In this document: positions 1 to 8,410 of the stretch, one piece after another | Numbering within the stretch: the stretch's first letter is position 1 | How the letters are laid out: each line of letters begins with the position of its first letter | NCBI GenBank assembly: GCA_027017025.1 | Contig: JALURH010000063.1 | Location: 1 to 14,875, forward strand | From: Thermofilaceae archaeon | GTDB taxonomy: Archaea; Thermoproteota; Thermoprotei; Thermofilales; Thermofilaceae | DNA length: 14,875 nucleotides | Reading direction: 5' to 3' | Notes under the pieces: generated by a model | Databases searched by the model: none | What the model was told of the DNA's origin: nothing | What the model saw: only the letters and a program-made list of their open reading frames with translations | Position numbers and translations under genes: made by a program

Positions 1-1729
1 GATATGATGTCTCTAAACTCTCTATTTTACCTTCTAGATCTTTGATTTTTTCTACGATGTTCTTTAACTCTTTCTCTAACTCGGGTATTTTAGATACGCC
101 AACTTTTAGCTTTTTTATCTCATAGATAAGATTTTTAAATCTAGCTATATCCTCCTTAAGATCTGTAATATTTATGGTGCTTATCTTATCTAATTTCGCT
201 TTATTCTCCTCCACTTCTTTCAACATTTTTTGTCTCTTAGAATCTAATTCTACATATTTCTTCTCTAATCTCATGCGTATTTGTTTGTATTTTTCAAGAA
301 GTTTCTTCCTATGCTCGTCTGTGAGAATATTGCTACAAAGAGGACATTTTCCTGTGGTTTGTCTTAAACTATTTATCCACAAAATTATTTGCTCTTTCTC
401 CGCATTAAGTCTACCAAGATGCTCCAAAATTTTTCTAATATCGGCTTCCAGTCTACCTATATGTTTCCTCAAACTGGATAGAGAGTGTTCAAGGACATTA
501 ACTATGTCCTCAATAGCCACATCTATCCCTAAAATATCTCTTACTATTTTAGCATGGTTTACCAGCTTATTTTGGAGTCTTTGATAATCCTCCTCTAGGA
601 TCCTTAACCTCTCGCGTAAAGGCTTTAGTGCTTCTAGCTTTTCCCGAATTTCCTCATACCTTTTTCTACAGGCATCCAGTTCAGATTTATATCTAAGGTA
701 GTTTTCAAAGGCTTCCCTTAGAGCCTCCCTCTTCTTGAGAGCTGCTTGGTATGTAGTAATTATATTCTCCAAGTTTTCTATTTCTAAAAGAATTTTTTCT
801 CGATCTTGAAGCATCTTAACAACCTTAGTATATGGTTCAAGCTCCTTAAGTCTCCTATCCAATAAGTTAAGTTCTTCAGGTAATTTTTTGAGAGACTCTA
901 TTTCATTGATTACCTCTGTTTCCTGTTTTCTCAAATTTTTATATTCAACGGTAAGTTTAGCTAAATCCTCCCGTAGTTTACGTAGCTTATATACCCCTCT
1001 TTCTAGTAAAGAGGTTTTCTCTCTAAGTAGCTCCCTCTGCTTTTCTAGTCTCTCGAGAAGTATTCCTAGTTGTTTTAGATCTTTAAGAAATTTCTTAGTT
1101 TTATTCTCTAGTTCTTCCTTCCTCTTAATGAACTCTCTCTTTAGTACCAAATCTCTTTCTATATTCGAGATTATTTCTTCTTTAAATCTTGAGATTATTA
1201 TTCTCATATCATTAAAGGCTTTCTCTAGGTCAAATATTCCAAGTAGCTTAGCTATAATTTCTTTTCTCTCTGCAGGTCTTAACTCAATTAATTTGTTAAG
1301 TTCACCCTGTTTTACATATACAGCAGTTGTAAACAGATTCTTGTCAACACCAAGAATCTTGTAGATCTCAGCTGTTACATTTTTTGGGGAGAACGCTATG
1401 ACCTTGTTTCCCACATCATCTATCTCGTATAAGTAGGCCTCACTCCTTACACGATTATATATCCTCCTAATACTTCTCTTAACCCTATATTTACGTCCCC
1501 TACAACTAAAGAATAAGTCTACTTGGGCCTCCATCTTACCTTTCCTTATTAGGTCGCCAATGTTTTTACTCCTTGGATTTTCACCAAATAGAGCGTAGAG
1601 TATAGCATCAAGTATACTGGTTTTTCCTGCCCCATTTTCCCCAACTATTGCTATGGATCCTGGTGGAAAATCTAGGTCTAATTGTTCATAGGATAAAAAA
1701 TTCCGCAAACTAAGCTTTTGAACTATCAT
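1..1729 (-). CDS. rad50: DNA double-strand break repair ATPase Rad50 (3' part outside window)
   Basis: This is an SMC-like ATPase that clamps DNA ends with Mre11 during resection. The reading frame is open without a stop from the ATG at 1729 to the left edge, giving 576 codons; the remaining third (second coiled coil, signature motif, Walker B) lies outside. The N-terminus reads MIVQKLSLRNFLSYEQ, followed by Walker A GENGAGKT at residues 30-37 and a Q-loop glutamine at about residue 141 (YVKQGEL). A long charged stretch rich in Leu, Glu and Lys from about 170 fits the coiled coil. The zinc hook CPLC is at residues 462-465 (bases 335-346), the usual place for an archaeal Rad50. The start overlaps the end of mre11 by 20 bases, so the two are probably translationally coupled. 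Identification is firm; only the length is unknown. Confidence 0.97.
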   Translation of the reverse strand, partial: MIVQKLSLRNFLSYEQLDLDFPPGSIAIVGENGAGKTSILDAILYALFGENPRSKNIGDLIRKGKMEAQVDLFFSCRGRKYRVKRSIRRIYNRVRSEAYLYEIDDVGNKVIAFSPKNVTAEIYKILGVDKNLFTTAVYVKQGELNKLIELRPAERKEIIAKLLGIFDLEKAFNDMRIIISRFKEEIISNIERDLVLKREFIKRKEELENKTKKFLKDLKQLGILLERLEKQRELLREKTSLLERGVYKLRKLREDLAKLTVEYKNLRKQETEVINEIESLKKLPEELNLLDRRLKELEPYTKVVKMLQDREKILLEIENLENIITTYQAALKKREALREAFENYLRYKSELDACRKRYEEIREKLEALKPLRERLRILEEDYQRLQNKLVNHAKIVRDILGIDVAIEDIVNVLEHSLSSLRKHIGRLEADIRKILEHLGRLNAEKEQIILWINSLRQTTGKCPLCSNILTDEHRKKLLEKYKQIRMRLEKKYVELDSKRQKMLKEVEENKAKLDKISTINITDLKEDIARFKNLIYEIKKLKVGVSKIPELEKELKNIVEKIKDLEGKIESLETSY

Positions 1730-2867
1730 CTACCCTACCCTTCCAATTCTTCTTTTTAAAAAACTCAAAAACAAGTTTAGTAGCCTCCTGTTCTCCTCCC
1801 TCCCTTAGTATCTTAAATAACTCATAAGCAAACTCACCTAGAAATTCTGAGTTAAGTTCCCTTATGAATAACTCTCTTAGATCAAGCCTATATGCGTACT
1901 TAACTTCTTCCTTACTTTTCTCTCTTGAGTATAGGATTCTAATAAGAAGTGTATTTTTAGAGAAGGACTCTCTGAGTTCCTCGAGATCTGACCTGGCAAT
2001 TGTTTCCCTAATAACTAAATGAATTATTGGTTTCTTGTTCTCGCCAGATAGGTTAGTAAGTATCCTACTGATCGTACTACTTAGGTTGCTTAGTGATCCA
2101 TCTTTCACTTTAATAATGAATTGTTTCCTAATATTATCTAGCTTTATTCTATATACTTCTGCTTCATCCCCACTTAGGTCTAAAAATACGAAGCCTTTTC
2201 CATTATTTTCGAAGTCAGGTATCTCACTTATATCTAGGATATCCATTGACCCTGGGTATACAAGCCATCCCTTATCCCATCGCCTCTTTATATAGCGATG
2301 TATATGTCCCATTGCATAGTAATCAAATCCTCTGGGGAGTTCCTCCATAGTTAGCTCATAACTAAATTTAAGGAATCTTTTAATAGACTGATGAAGAACT
2401 AGTACCCTCTTTTTCGTATCTGATTTACTGGCAATTTTCTCAACATATTTTAATCTATCCCTCAAAATTCGATTTGAGACTTTAGGTATATGTTGTAATC
2501 CTCCTATAAAGACATCTCTGTATATAGTGTATGGATTTTTACTCCAGAGGTAAGTTACTCCTAATCTTTTGAAAAGAAGTATTGGTGGTATATCTCTCCT
2601 TTTAGGATAATCATGGTCTCCAGATATTGCATATACTTTCACGTTTCTATCTGTAAGCTTCGCTATTTCTTCTTCAAAGACTTTAAGAGCTCTATTCAAA
2701 GGCTTTGATTTATCGAAAATATCCCCTGATAAGAGAAGAATATCTATGTGATCCTCTAAGACTCTTTCAATAGCTTCCCTAAAAACATCGTATATATCAT
2801 ATTCTCTTTCCTCAAGATTATAAGGTCTCTTGCCAAGATGTATATCCGAGAAATGGGCTATTAGCAT
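1710..2867 (-). CDS. mre11: DNA double-strand break repair nuclease Mre11
   Basis: This is the Mn-dependent exo/endonuclease partner of Rad50. I prefer the ATG at 2867 (385 residues), because GGTGA stands 8 nt upstream and the protein then begins directly with the phosphoesterase strand MLIAHFSDIHLG. A GTG at 2879 would add four residues. Metallophosphoesterase motifs in order, numbered from the ATG: DIH (residues 8-10), GDIFD (48-52), GDHD (83-86), LHQ with His 159, and GHIH (187-190). The third motif has Asp where many family members have Asn (GNHD). The C-terminal part, rich in charged residues and ending near KKKNWKGRV, would hold the Rad50-binding region. One base separates the ATG from the herA stop, and the gene's own end overlaps the rad50 start. 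Function is assigned with high confidence. Confidence 0.96.
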   Translation of the reverse strand: MLIAHFSDIHLGKRPYNLEEREYDIYDVFREAIERVLEDHIDILLLSGDIFDKSKPLNRALKVFEEEIAKLTDRNVKVYAISGDHDYPKRRDIPPILLFKRLGVTYLWSKNPYTIYRDVFIGGLQHIPKVSNRILRDRLKYVEKIASKSDTKKRVLVLHQSIKRFLKFSYELTMEELPRGFDYYAMGHIHRYIKRRWDKGWLVYPGSMDILDISEIPDFENNGKGFVFLDLSGDEAEVYRIKLDNIRKQFIIKVKDGSLSNLSSTISRILTNLSGENKKPIIHLVIRETIARSDLEELRESFSKNTLLIRILYSREKSKEEVKYAYRLDLRELFIRELNSEFLGEFAYELFKILREGGEQEATKLVFEFFKKKNWKGRVDDSSKA

Positions 2868-2868
2868 A

Positions 2869-4437
2869 TTATAGTTCACCTACCAAGTCTTCAGGGTTGA
2901 AGGTATCTTGGGAATTTATCCATTCGTCGAAGACATTTATGTCTGCTCCGCCTAGTCTTCCATCGAATTTGTCTATCTTAACCATAACTGGTAGAGGGGT
3001 CATTGGTCCTATTATTACAGCTTCGCCTACATTCAGAGACGGAAGCTGAGCTAGGAGATCCTCACTCAATTGTTCACTTGCTTGTTGTACATGTCTCTGA
3101 TCAGTAGGTTCTACAAGCTTCAAGATGATCATATTATTTACCTGAGATAAAGCGTCTGGGTCAAGACCTTTAGGTCTTTGACTCACCAAGCATAGTCCCA
3201 CACCAAACTTCCTTCCCTCTCTTGCGATTCTGCTTATCCAGTGTTTAGATAAAGTGTCTCTATCTTTAGGGGCTAAGATATGTGCCTCTTCTAGTACGAT
3301 AAGTATAGGACGCTTCATGGATTCATATACCTCTTCACCTAACCTAGCTCTCTTTCTCTCATATAATATTCTCCTTAAATAATGGCTAACTACAACATCA
3401 GCATCCTCCTCATCTAGTCTACTTAAGTTTATGATATTAGACGCTCCTCCCCTGAGAGTAACTATAGCATCGGGTGATTTGGGATCTACTATTCCACGTA
3501 ATCTCTCCTCAAAATCTTCTATCTTACTCAGTAGGCTCTGTATAGAATCTTTCTGCCTAGAACTACTAATCAACTCCTTTACTCTTCTATAGAGATCACT
3601 ACTATTCAAAGTTTCTACTATTCTTTCATCAATGTCCTCCTCAGATATTAATCCTCTCAAAAAGGATTTTATTAGATCTAAGAAATAGTCAGCACTTAGT
3701 CCGTCTCTCGAGACTCTTTCTTTAGCAAACCTATATGCTATCCTGAATAATCTTTCTTGAACATGTGCTCTTGTATCCAACCTTAAAAGCTTAGCTAGTT
3801 CACCTACACTCATATAATATGGATTAAGTCTTGGTTCAAAGGCATTAAGCTTAGGTAAGCCAGAGAAAACATAGTCAGCATGCATATCAAATACGACGAC
3901 AGTCCCACCTAAGTTTACTATCTCCCTCGTTATAATGGCTACAGTATTGCTTTTTCCAGCACCAGTAATTGCTAAGATAGCTAGGTGACGTGTAACCATA
4001 CTGTTAACATCAAGGTATACTGGTACATCTGGGCTTGTTAAGAGAGTTCCTATTTTGATACTTCTGCTACCATTTTTTCCAAAGATTCTTTTAAGAATAC
4101 TTTCATCAGCCCTGAAAACTATCGTACCTGGAGGAGGAGGCACCTTAGGTATCTTGAATCCTTGGATACTGCCCAGAATTTTTACATATCCTCTAACATA
4201 CTCATTCCTTCCTCCATCCATGCGATAAATTTTAGCGGCGATTTCTGGATCATGTATCCTATCATTTAGGGCGAGATTACCCCTAATAATATATTGTATC
4301 ATTCCTAAGACTTCTTTACCATCGTACTCCATAACTACAAATTCGCCTAGCCTTGGAGGATGTTTAGAGATGAATGTAGCCTCTGTAACAGAAGCTTCGC
4401 CAATTATTCTACCAACCTCCTCACCCCTTACATTCAT
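2869..4437 (-). CDS. herA: DNA double-strand break repair helicase/translocase HerA
   Basis: HerA is a hexameric, bipolar DNA translocase of the FtsK/HerA class that works with NurA to make 3' single-stranded tails. The 522-residue length is normal. Residues 1 to about 100 form a HAS-barrel-like beta domain (GRIIGEAS...LGMIQYIIRGN). Walker A is GAGKSN at residues 159-164, and Walker B is ILIVLEEAH at 378-386. An arginine-rich stretch, SRIAREGRKFG, begins near 402 and is the likely trans-acting arginine site; VSQRP near 418-422 is the sensor region. A helical insertion lies between about 200 and 320. The ATG overlaps the nurA stop in an ATGA arrangement, so translation is probably coupled. The stop is followed after one base by the preferred mre11 ATG. 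Confidence 0.97.
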   Translation of the reverse strand: MNVRGEEVGRIIGEASVTEATFISKHPPRLGEFVVMEYDGKEVLGMIQYIIRGNLALNDRIHDPEIAAKIYRMDGGRNEYVRGYVKILGSIQGFKIPKVPPPPGTIVFRADESILKRIFGKNGSRSIKIGTLLTSPDVPVYLDVNSMVTRHLAILAITGAGKSNTVAIITREIVNLGGTVVVFDMHADYVFSGLPKLNAFEPRLNPYYMSVGELAKLLRLDTRAHVQERLFRIAYRFAKERVSRDGLSADYFLDLIKSFLRGLISEEDIDERIVETLNSSDLYRRVKELISSSRQKDSIQSLLSKIEDFEERLRGIVDPKSPDAIVTLRGGASNIINLSRLDEEDADVVVSHYLRRILYERKRARLGEEVYESMKRPILIVLEEAHILAPKDRDTLSKHWISRIAREGRKFGVGLCLVSQRPKGLDPDALSQVNNMIILKLVEPTDQRHVQQASEQLSEDLLAQLPSLNVGEAVIIGPMTPLPVMVKIDKFDGRLGGADINVFDEWINSQDTFNPEDLVGEL

Positions 4438-5516
4438 AGTATCTCCCTCCCAGTGCGCGTAGCATATATACCCATAACTCGGATGATATCTTCCAGATCC
4501 TTATCTTTAACAGAAACTTCTTCATGTGCTAGTCTAAGAGGGTAAGGATATCCTCCAGCACTAATACTAGATAGAGAAGAAATAATTTTTATACTATCTT
4601 TAGTGCTTTTCTCATAGGGTATTTCTATTCTTAAAACTGGTCCATTTTCTTCTAACCTAGCATAGTAGACAGCTATAGGTACCCTAGATACTTTATTATA
4701 TAGAGGCAAATATCCCCCTTTTTCAGCTAGAGTGATTATTCCTTCCCGTAAATACCCTCTTCCCCTAGTTAGGTATTCAAGTAGGCCTATATCTGAGATA
4801 TTAGATCTAAATAATCTTCTACTACTTGAGTTCTTTGCTATAGATATTATTCTACCTGAGAAACGTGGATTGAGGACTGCTGAGAAACAAACCATGTATT
4901 CGAGAATTTCTATATATAGAGCTAGTCTTTGAGCCATACGGATATCTTCATCTTTTTTACTGAGAAAAACATCGAATGATATATCACGAGAAACAACATC
5001 TAATATCCCATCTTCAATACTCTCTCTAAATATGTTGATATATTTATCGTAAAGCATCATTGTTTCCGAAAAGGAGGGTAGATATCGACTCTGCACTTTA
5101 GGTAGCATGTTACTTAATGATCCATCCAATAGAATAAGGGTGTTATTTTGGTGGTTTAAAGATTTTAGAGCTAAACGGAGTTCCAGTATATTCATATACA
5201 TCCTGGACCGTTCAACCGGTAACCAATATGGTGCTATTATGTCTGCAAAACCAGCCCTGTACTCATGCATTACTTTCCCCTCATCTAAGAAGATAGCTTC
5301 TGCATCTACTACTATGATAGCGTACCCCTTAAATTCACGATAATTTACCCCTCCATCAATACCTACCACTATTCTCTCAAGATTAATAGACTTGGGAAAA
5401 TTTTTCCATTCAATAGTCTCTATTATTTCTCCATCTCCATTTGTTATGGAGCCTAGCTTAGCAAGTATCTTGTCTCGCCGTGAGCTAACGTACTCAAGTA
5501 TAGTATCCATAAGCAT
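4434..5516 (-). CDS. nurA: DNA double-strand break repair nuclease NurA
   Basis: NurA is the 5'-3' nuclease that docks on HerA and degrades the 5' strand. The 360-residue protein shows the family pattern: GIDGG with Asp 54 in an RNase H-like core, an acidic residue in an amphipathic helix (Glu 112, MNILELRLAL), LILLDGSL with Asp 131, and a C-terminal YPLRLAHEE with His 331. These correspond to the known metal-binding Asp/Glu/Asp and C-terminal Tyr/His positions. The start is the first ATG; a second ATG two codons later (5510) is equally possible because no clear Shine-Dalgarno site is visible. It is the first gene of the repair operon here. The 65 bases between it and the upstream aminotransferase contain no convincing TATA box, so read-through from that gene is possible. 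Confidence 0.93.
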   Translation of the reverse strand: MLMDTILEYVSSRRDKILAKLGSITNGDGEIIETIEWKNFPKSINLERIVVGIDGGVNYREFKGYAIIVVDAEAIFLDEGKVMHEYRAGFADIIAPYWLPVERSRMYMNILELRLALKSLNHQNNTLILLDGSLSNMLPKVQSRYLPSFSETMMLYDKYINIFRESIEDGILDVVSRDISFDVFLSKKDEDIRMAQRLALYIEILEYMVCFSAVLNPRFSGRIISIAKNSSSRRLFRSNISDIGLLEYLTRGRGYLREGIITLAEKGGYLPLYNKVSRVPIAVYYARLEENGPVLRIEIPYEKSTKDSIKIISSLSSISAGGYPYPLRLAHEEVSVKDKDLEDIIRVMGIYATRTGREIL

Positions 5517-5581
5517 AGCTCTATTCTGAAAACCACGTACCCATCCAAATAATGGTATTGTGTAAAAACTGAAAGTAAAGC

Positions 5582-6790
5582 CTAAAGTATATAACTAGAG
5601 ACATAAGCACCAATCCTCTTCATACCTTCCCTAATTCTCTCCTCTGGTTCACTTACGAAAGTCATCCTGATATGTCCTACACCTCTGTTACCGAAATATG
5701 AACCCGGAATAACTACTACACTTTTCCTATAAAGGAGCCTATTAGAGAACTCTTCATCACTTCTACCCATAGCCTCTAAGTAATACCTCATATCGATAAA
5801 GAAGTAGAAGGCTCCCTCTGGAAGAACAGTTTTTGCTTCAGGTAAATACTCTTTTACTAGTTCATACATTAAATCTCTCCTTTTCCTATAAGTGGGAATA
5901 ACAACCTCCCGCAGATAGCGATCCTTTATTCCATCATCATAGAATTTTATAAGCGCGTATTGACCTACTGTATCTGGAGCTAAAGAAACATATTGTTTTA
6001 TTCTCTCCATAGCTTCAATAGCTTCAGGTGGACCAGTTATATAGCCTAGCCTAAACCCTGGCATCGAAGCCTCTTTGGAGAATGAGTTTATCGTTATAGT
6101 TCTCTCCTTTGCACCAGGATAACTGTCTATCCACGGGTTCTTTTTATCAAATGTTATATGTTTGTAGACAGCATCGTATATTATCCAGAAATCGTAGTCT
6201 ACTGCTAGATCAACTAACCCCTTAACGAAACCTTCATCAATTATCCTACCGGTTGGATTATCTGGACTTAGGAGTATAAATGCTTTAGTTAAGGGTGAAA
6301 CAACTTCTTTTAGATCCTCCACATCCGGTTGGTAGCCTTCTTCTACGGACACAGGTATTGTTCGAACCCTTCCACCGCTAAGCTTTATAGCCTCACTATA
6401 CCCTAGGTATGTTGGATCGAGTATTATAACCTCTTCATTGAAATCGAGAACGGTTGTTAGTGCCAGGTATATCCCCTCGGTTCCACCAGTAGTGATCATT
6501 ATCTCCTTCTCGGGATCGTAGTCAACCCCCCACCATTTCTCTAGATCTTCTGCTATACGTGATCTTAGCTCTGGTAAGCCTCTAGTGCTACCATAGCCTA
6601 CCGTCTTTTGAGTTTTCTCTCTCAATAGGGTAACTATATAATCTATAACCTCTTTGGGTGGAGGTATACTTGGAGCTCCACCACCAAACGAAATTATATC
6701 ACTTTTTCTTCGAGCAGCATCCAGTAATGCAGCAATACGCCTGATAGGAGAAGCTCTAATATTCCCGGGGCGTGAGGATAACCTAGGCAT
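5582..6790 (-). CDS. PLP-dependent aminotransferase, class I/II (fold type I)
   Basis: This is a cytosolic aminotransferase of 402 residues, the usual length. Landmarks: an N-terminal substrate-gating segment (ISFGGGAPSIPPP, about 33-45), YGSTRGLPELR near 66-76, SPDNPTGR with Asn 178, the PLP-pyridine partner Asp 206 and Tyr 209 (YDAVY), the Schiff-base lysine 239 in NSFSKEASMPGFRLGY, and the carboxylate-binding Arg 375 in HIRMTF. These features fit the aspartate/aromatic/2-aminoadipate-like aminotransferases widespread in archaea. The substrate cannot be read from sequence; branched-chain, aromatic or aminoadipate substrates are all possible. The ATG at 6790 is the first start in the frame. 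An AT-rich box at 6837-6847 could be its promoter. Neighbours give no pathway link. Confidence 0.92.
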   Translation of the reverse strand: MPRLSSRPGNIRASPIRRIAALLDAARRKSDIISFGGGAPSIPPPKEVIDYIVTLLREKTQKTVGYGSTRGLPELRSRIAEDLEKWWGVDYDPEKEIMITTGGTEGIYLALTTVLDFNEEVIILDPTYLGYSEAIKLSGGRVRTIPVSVEEGYQPDVEDLKEVVSPLTKAFILLSPDNPTGRIIDEGFVKGLVDLAVDYDFWIIYDAVYKHITFDKKNPWIDSYPGAKERTITINSFSKEASMPGFRLGYITGPPEAIEAMERIKQYVSLAPDTVGQYALIKFYDDGIKDRYLREVVIPTYRKRRDLMYELVKEYLPEAKTVLPEGAFYFFIDMRYYLEAMGRSDEEFSNRLLYRKSVVVIPGSYFGNRGVGHIRMTFVSEPEERIREGMKRIGAYVSSYIL

Positions 6791-6836
6791 ACATTAATAA
6801 TATCTATTCTACAGGTACAAAAATCCACGTATTAAG

Positions 6837-6847
6837 AAATATATATT
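6837..6847 (-). promoter_or_regulatory. Possible TATA box of the aminotransferase gene
   Basis: On the minus strand this reads AATATATATTT, a good archaeal TATA-like stretch about 50 bases before the ATG at 6790. Transcription would begin near 6817 and give a leader of about 27 nt. I see no clear ribosome-binding site in that leader, so the assignment is tentative. The box lies just beyond the end of the upstream gene (6854). Confidence 0.35.
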
Positions 6848-6853
6848 CGGAGC

Positions 6854-7690
6854 TTAGTCCTCTACAAGCTTGATATTAGCTTTCTCACAAAATCTTACTA
6901 TACTATTAGTATCGGCACCAGATATCTTCCGTAGATAATATAAGTCCTTAACCGCTTCAGTAATATCCTTCTTTAATTCTTGAGGAGCATTTTCGTAGAT
7001 GCCATAAGCTTCTTCAACCCTACCTTCCTCAAGTAGTTCTGTAACATATCTTTCAATATTCTTAGTTACTATCTTCCTCCCCTCAAGTATAAGTACATAT
7101 CCGCTCTCATAATCTATCTCTACTTTCCTTTCTATACCCTCCTTTTTCTTAATGTTTCTCAACTCTTTGATTGCATCACTAGAGATGATCCTGCTTAATC
7201 CATATATGGACGCCGCTTTTTCAATCTTCTCTAGGTAATCCTTACTTATCCCGTAGATTTCAACTATGTCTTCTAGACTTAGTGGTAAATCGTATGTTTT
7301 CCCTCCAATAACCATTTGCGGCTTTACCCCCCTCACGTTGCCTGTAGGCATCCTGACATCCAAGAAGCCATCAAACGTAAATATAGCTATAGTCTCGCTT
7401 TTGCCGTCGGGGAAAACTATCTTTACCGCTTCATCCCATAGCTTTGCGGAAACCTCACCTAAGATTAGGTGTTTTCCCGCTTCTAACGCGACAACATTAT
7501 AGAGTGTAGCAATATAGCTAGCGAGGCCCTCAACAAAACCAGTTACATCAAATACATGGAATGCTATCCACCCTCTCGAAGTCTTTACTTCGATCTCTAG
7601 CTCCGATCTAACGCGGAGACCATTATCTTCAAATAACTTCCTAAGCCTATCTACATCCACCTTGTTTTTCTCCACACCAATCCACGCCAA
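6854..7690 (-). CDS. Conserved-looking hypothetical protein, 278 residues
   Basis: I do not recognise this family. The protein is soluble-looking, with no signal peptide or convincing membrane helix. Residues 1 to about 135 alternate short beta-like segments (GWIAFHVFDVTGF, ETIAIFTFDGFLDV) with a helix around GFVEGLASYIATLY. Residues 140-200 and 210-278 are mostly charged helices (YGISKDYLEKIEKAA, ELLEEGRVEEAYGIYENAP). The start is a TTG at 7690: GGTG lies 6 nt upstream, just after the stop of the aldolase gene, and no ATG is better placed. Eleven bases separate the two genes on the same strand, so they are probably one transcript. That link suggests, but does not prove, a shared role with sugar-phosphate or aldehyde metabolism. 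The coding nature is well supported by composition and by the ribosome-binding site. Confidence 0.8.
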   Translation of the reverse strand: MAWIGVEKNKVDVDRLRKLFEDNGLRVRSELEIEVKTSRGWIAFHVFDVTGFVEGLASYIATLYNVVALEAGKHLILGEVSAKLWDEAVKIVFPDGKSETIAIFTFDGFLDVRMPTGNVRGVKPQMVIGGKTYDLPLSLEDIVEIYGISKDYLEKIEKAASIYGLSRIISSDAIKELRNIKKKEGIERKVEIDYESGYVLILEGRKIVTKNIERYVTELLEEGRVEEAYGIYENAPQELKKDITEAVKDLYYLRKISGADTNSIVRFCEKANIKLVED

Positions 7691-7701
7691 CTAGAACACC
7701 A

Positions 7702-8307
7702 CTAGGTACTCCCTCGGTTATGTATATTCTCTATCATACCTTTTAACGTTGTTTTCAAAAAAAGTATACGGGATATCTCTTCCAATGCCTCTAGAAGGGC
7801 TTCAGCTTCGGTGGGGCTCTTCCCTAATGCAACAGCCCCATGATTCTCAAGTATTATCACTTTACATCGAGTTTTTGAGGCAATTTTCGACACAATGTTA
7901 GCTAGCTCTACGCTACCTGGGGGTCTATAGGGAGCATAGCTTAGACCTTCCCTGAATATTGCCTCAATCTCAGCTAGACCAGATATTTCTATACCAGCTA
8001 GAGTTAAAGCCATAGTGTATGGTACATGGGCATGCACTATGGCTCTAACATCATCCCTAACCCTATATATTTCTGCATGCATTCTCCACTCACTTGATGG
8101 TTTTAAACCAGATCCTTCTAGCACTTTGCCATCAAATCTTAGTACAACTAGATCTTCGGGTCTTAGAAAAGCTCTATGTATACCTGAGGGTGTTATAATC
8201 ATTCCTTCCTCCCCAATTTTTACACTAATATTTCCACTTAGAGCAGAAACCATATACCGCTCATACATTACTCGAAAAACCCTTACTATCTCCTCCTTAA
8301 TGTCCAA
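7702..8307 (-). CDS. Class II aldolase/adducin family protein (fuculose-phosphate aldolase-like)
   Basis: This is a Zn-dependent aldolase of the FucA/RhaD/AraD superfamily, which cleaves a ketose or deoxy-sugar phosphate to dihydroxyacetone phosphate and an aldehyde. At 201 residues it is typical in length. SGNIS (24-28) and TPSG (39-42) bind phosphate, KPSSEWRMH carries the general acid/base Glu 73, and HAH (92-94) plus His 156 in LENHGA form the zinc site. The Glu 73/His 92/His 94 spacing is that of E. coli FucA. The start is a TTG at 8307 preceded by GGTG 6 nt upstream; no ATG or GTG fits better. In archaea such enzymes have been linked to lactaldehyde formation and to deoxy-sugar salvage, so the substrate here is open. 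The gene probably heads a two-gene transcript with the hypothetical gene at 6854-7690. Confidence 0.88.
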   Translation of the reverse strand: MDIKEEIVRVFRVMYERYMVSALSGNISVKIGEEGMIITPSGIHRAFLRPEDLVVLRFDGKVLEGSGLKPSSEWRMHAEIYRVRDDVRAIVHAHVPYTMALTLAGIEISGLAEIEAIFREGLSYAPYRPPGSVELANIVSKIASKTRCKVIILENHGAVALGKSPTEAEALLEALEEISRILFLKTTLKGMIENIHNRGST

Positions 8308-8339
8308 GTGCTACACCAAATCTTTAAGAATCGTGTAGC

Positions 8340-8345
8340 TATATA
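8340..8345 (-). promoter_or_regulatory. TATA box of the aldolase gene
   Basis: The minus strand reads TCTATATAGC here, with TATATA centred about 35 bases before the TTG start at 8307. Transcription would begin near 8316, giving a very short leader that still contains all or part of the GGTG ribosome-binding site. The box partly coincides with sequence upstream of the candidate guide RNA on the other strand. Confidence 0.42.
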
Positions 8346-8351
8346 GACTTG

Positions 8352-8410
8352 GGCCGATGAAGAACCATTGCAGCGCGTATAAATGAAGAAAAGGTTTCCG
8401 GACCGAGGCC
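8352..8410 (+). ncRNA. Candidate C/D-box guide sRNA
   Basis: A 59-nt segment has the layout of an archaeal C/D-box 2'-O-methylation guide. It is bounded by a self-complementary terminal stem GGCC (8352-8355) and GGCC (8407-8410). A C-box-like GATGA (8356-8360) directly follows the first stem, and a D-box-like CCGA (8403-8406, consensus CTGA) directly precedes the second. A weaker internal C'/D' pair is possible at AATGA (8382-8386) and CGTA (8376-8379), leaving guide spaces of about 15 and 16 nt. The first guide contains CCATTGCAGC (8365-8374), whose complement GCTGCAATGG differs by one base from the well-conserved 16S rRNA segment GCUACAAUGG. A TATA-like TTTAAG at 8323-8328 lies about 26 bases before the 5' end. 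Both box sequences deviate from consensus, so this is a candidate, not a certainty. Confidence 0.42.

Noticed and set aside
174..1364. Plus-strand open frames opposite rad50 (174-584 and 888-1364)
   Set aside because: They are mirror frames of the Rad50 coiled coil, rich in Ser, Leu and Phe, with no ribosome-binding site; the minus-strand frame carries Walker A, Q-loop and zinc hook.
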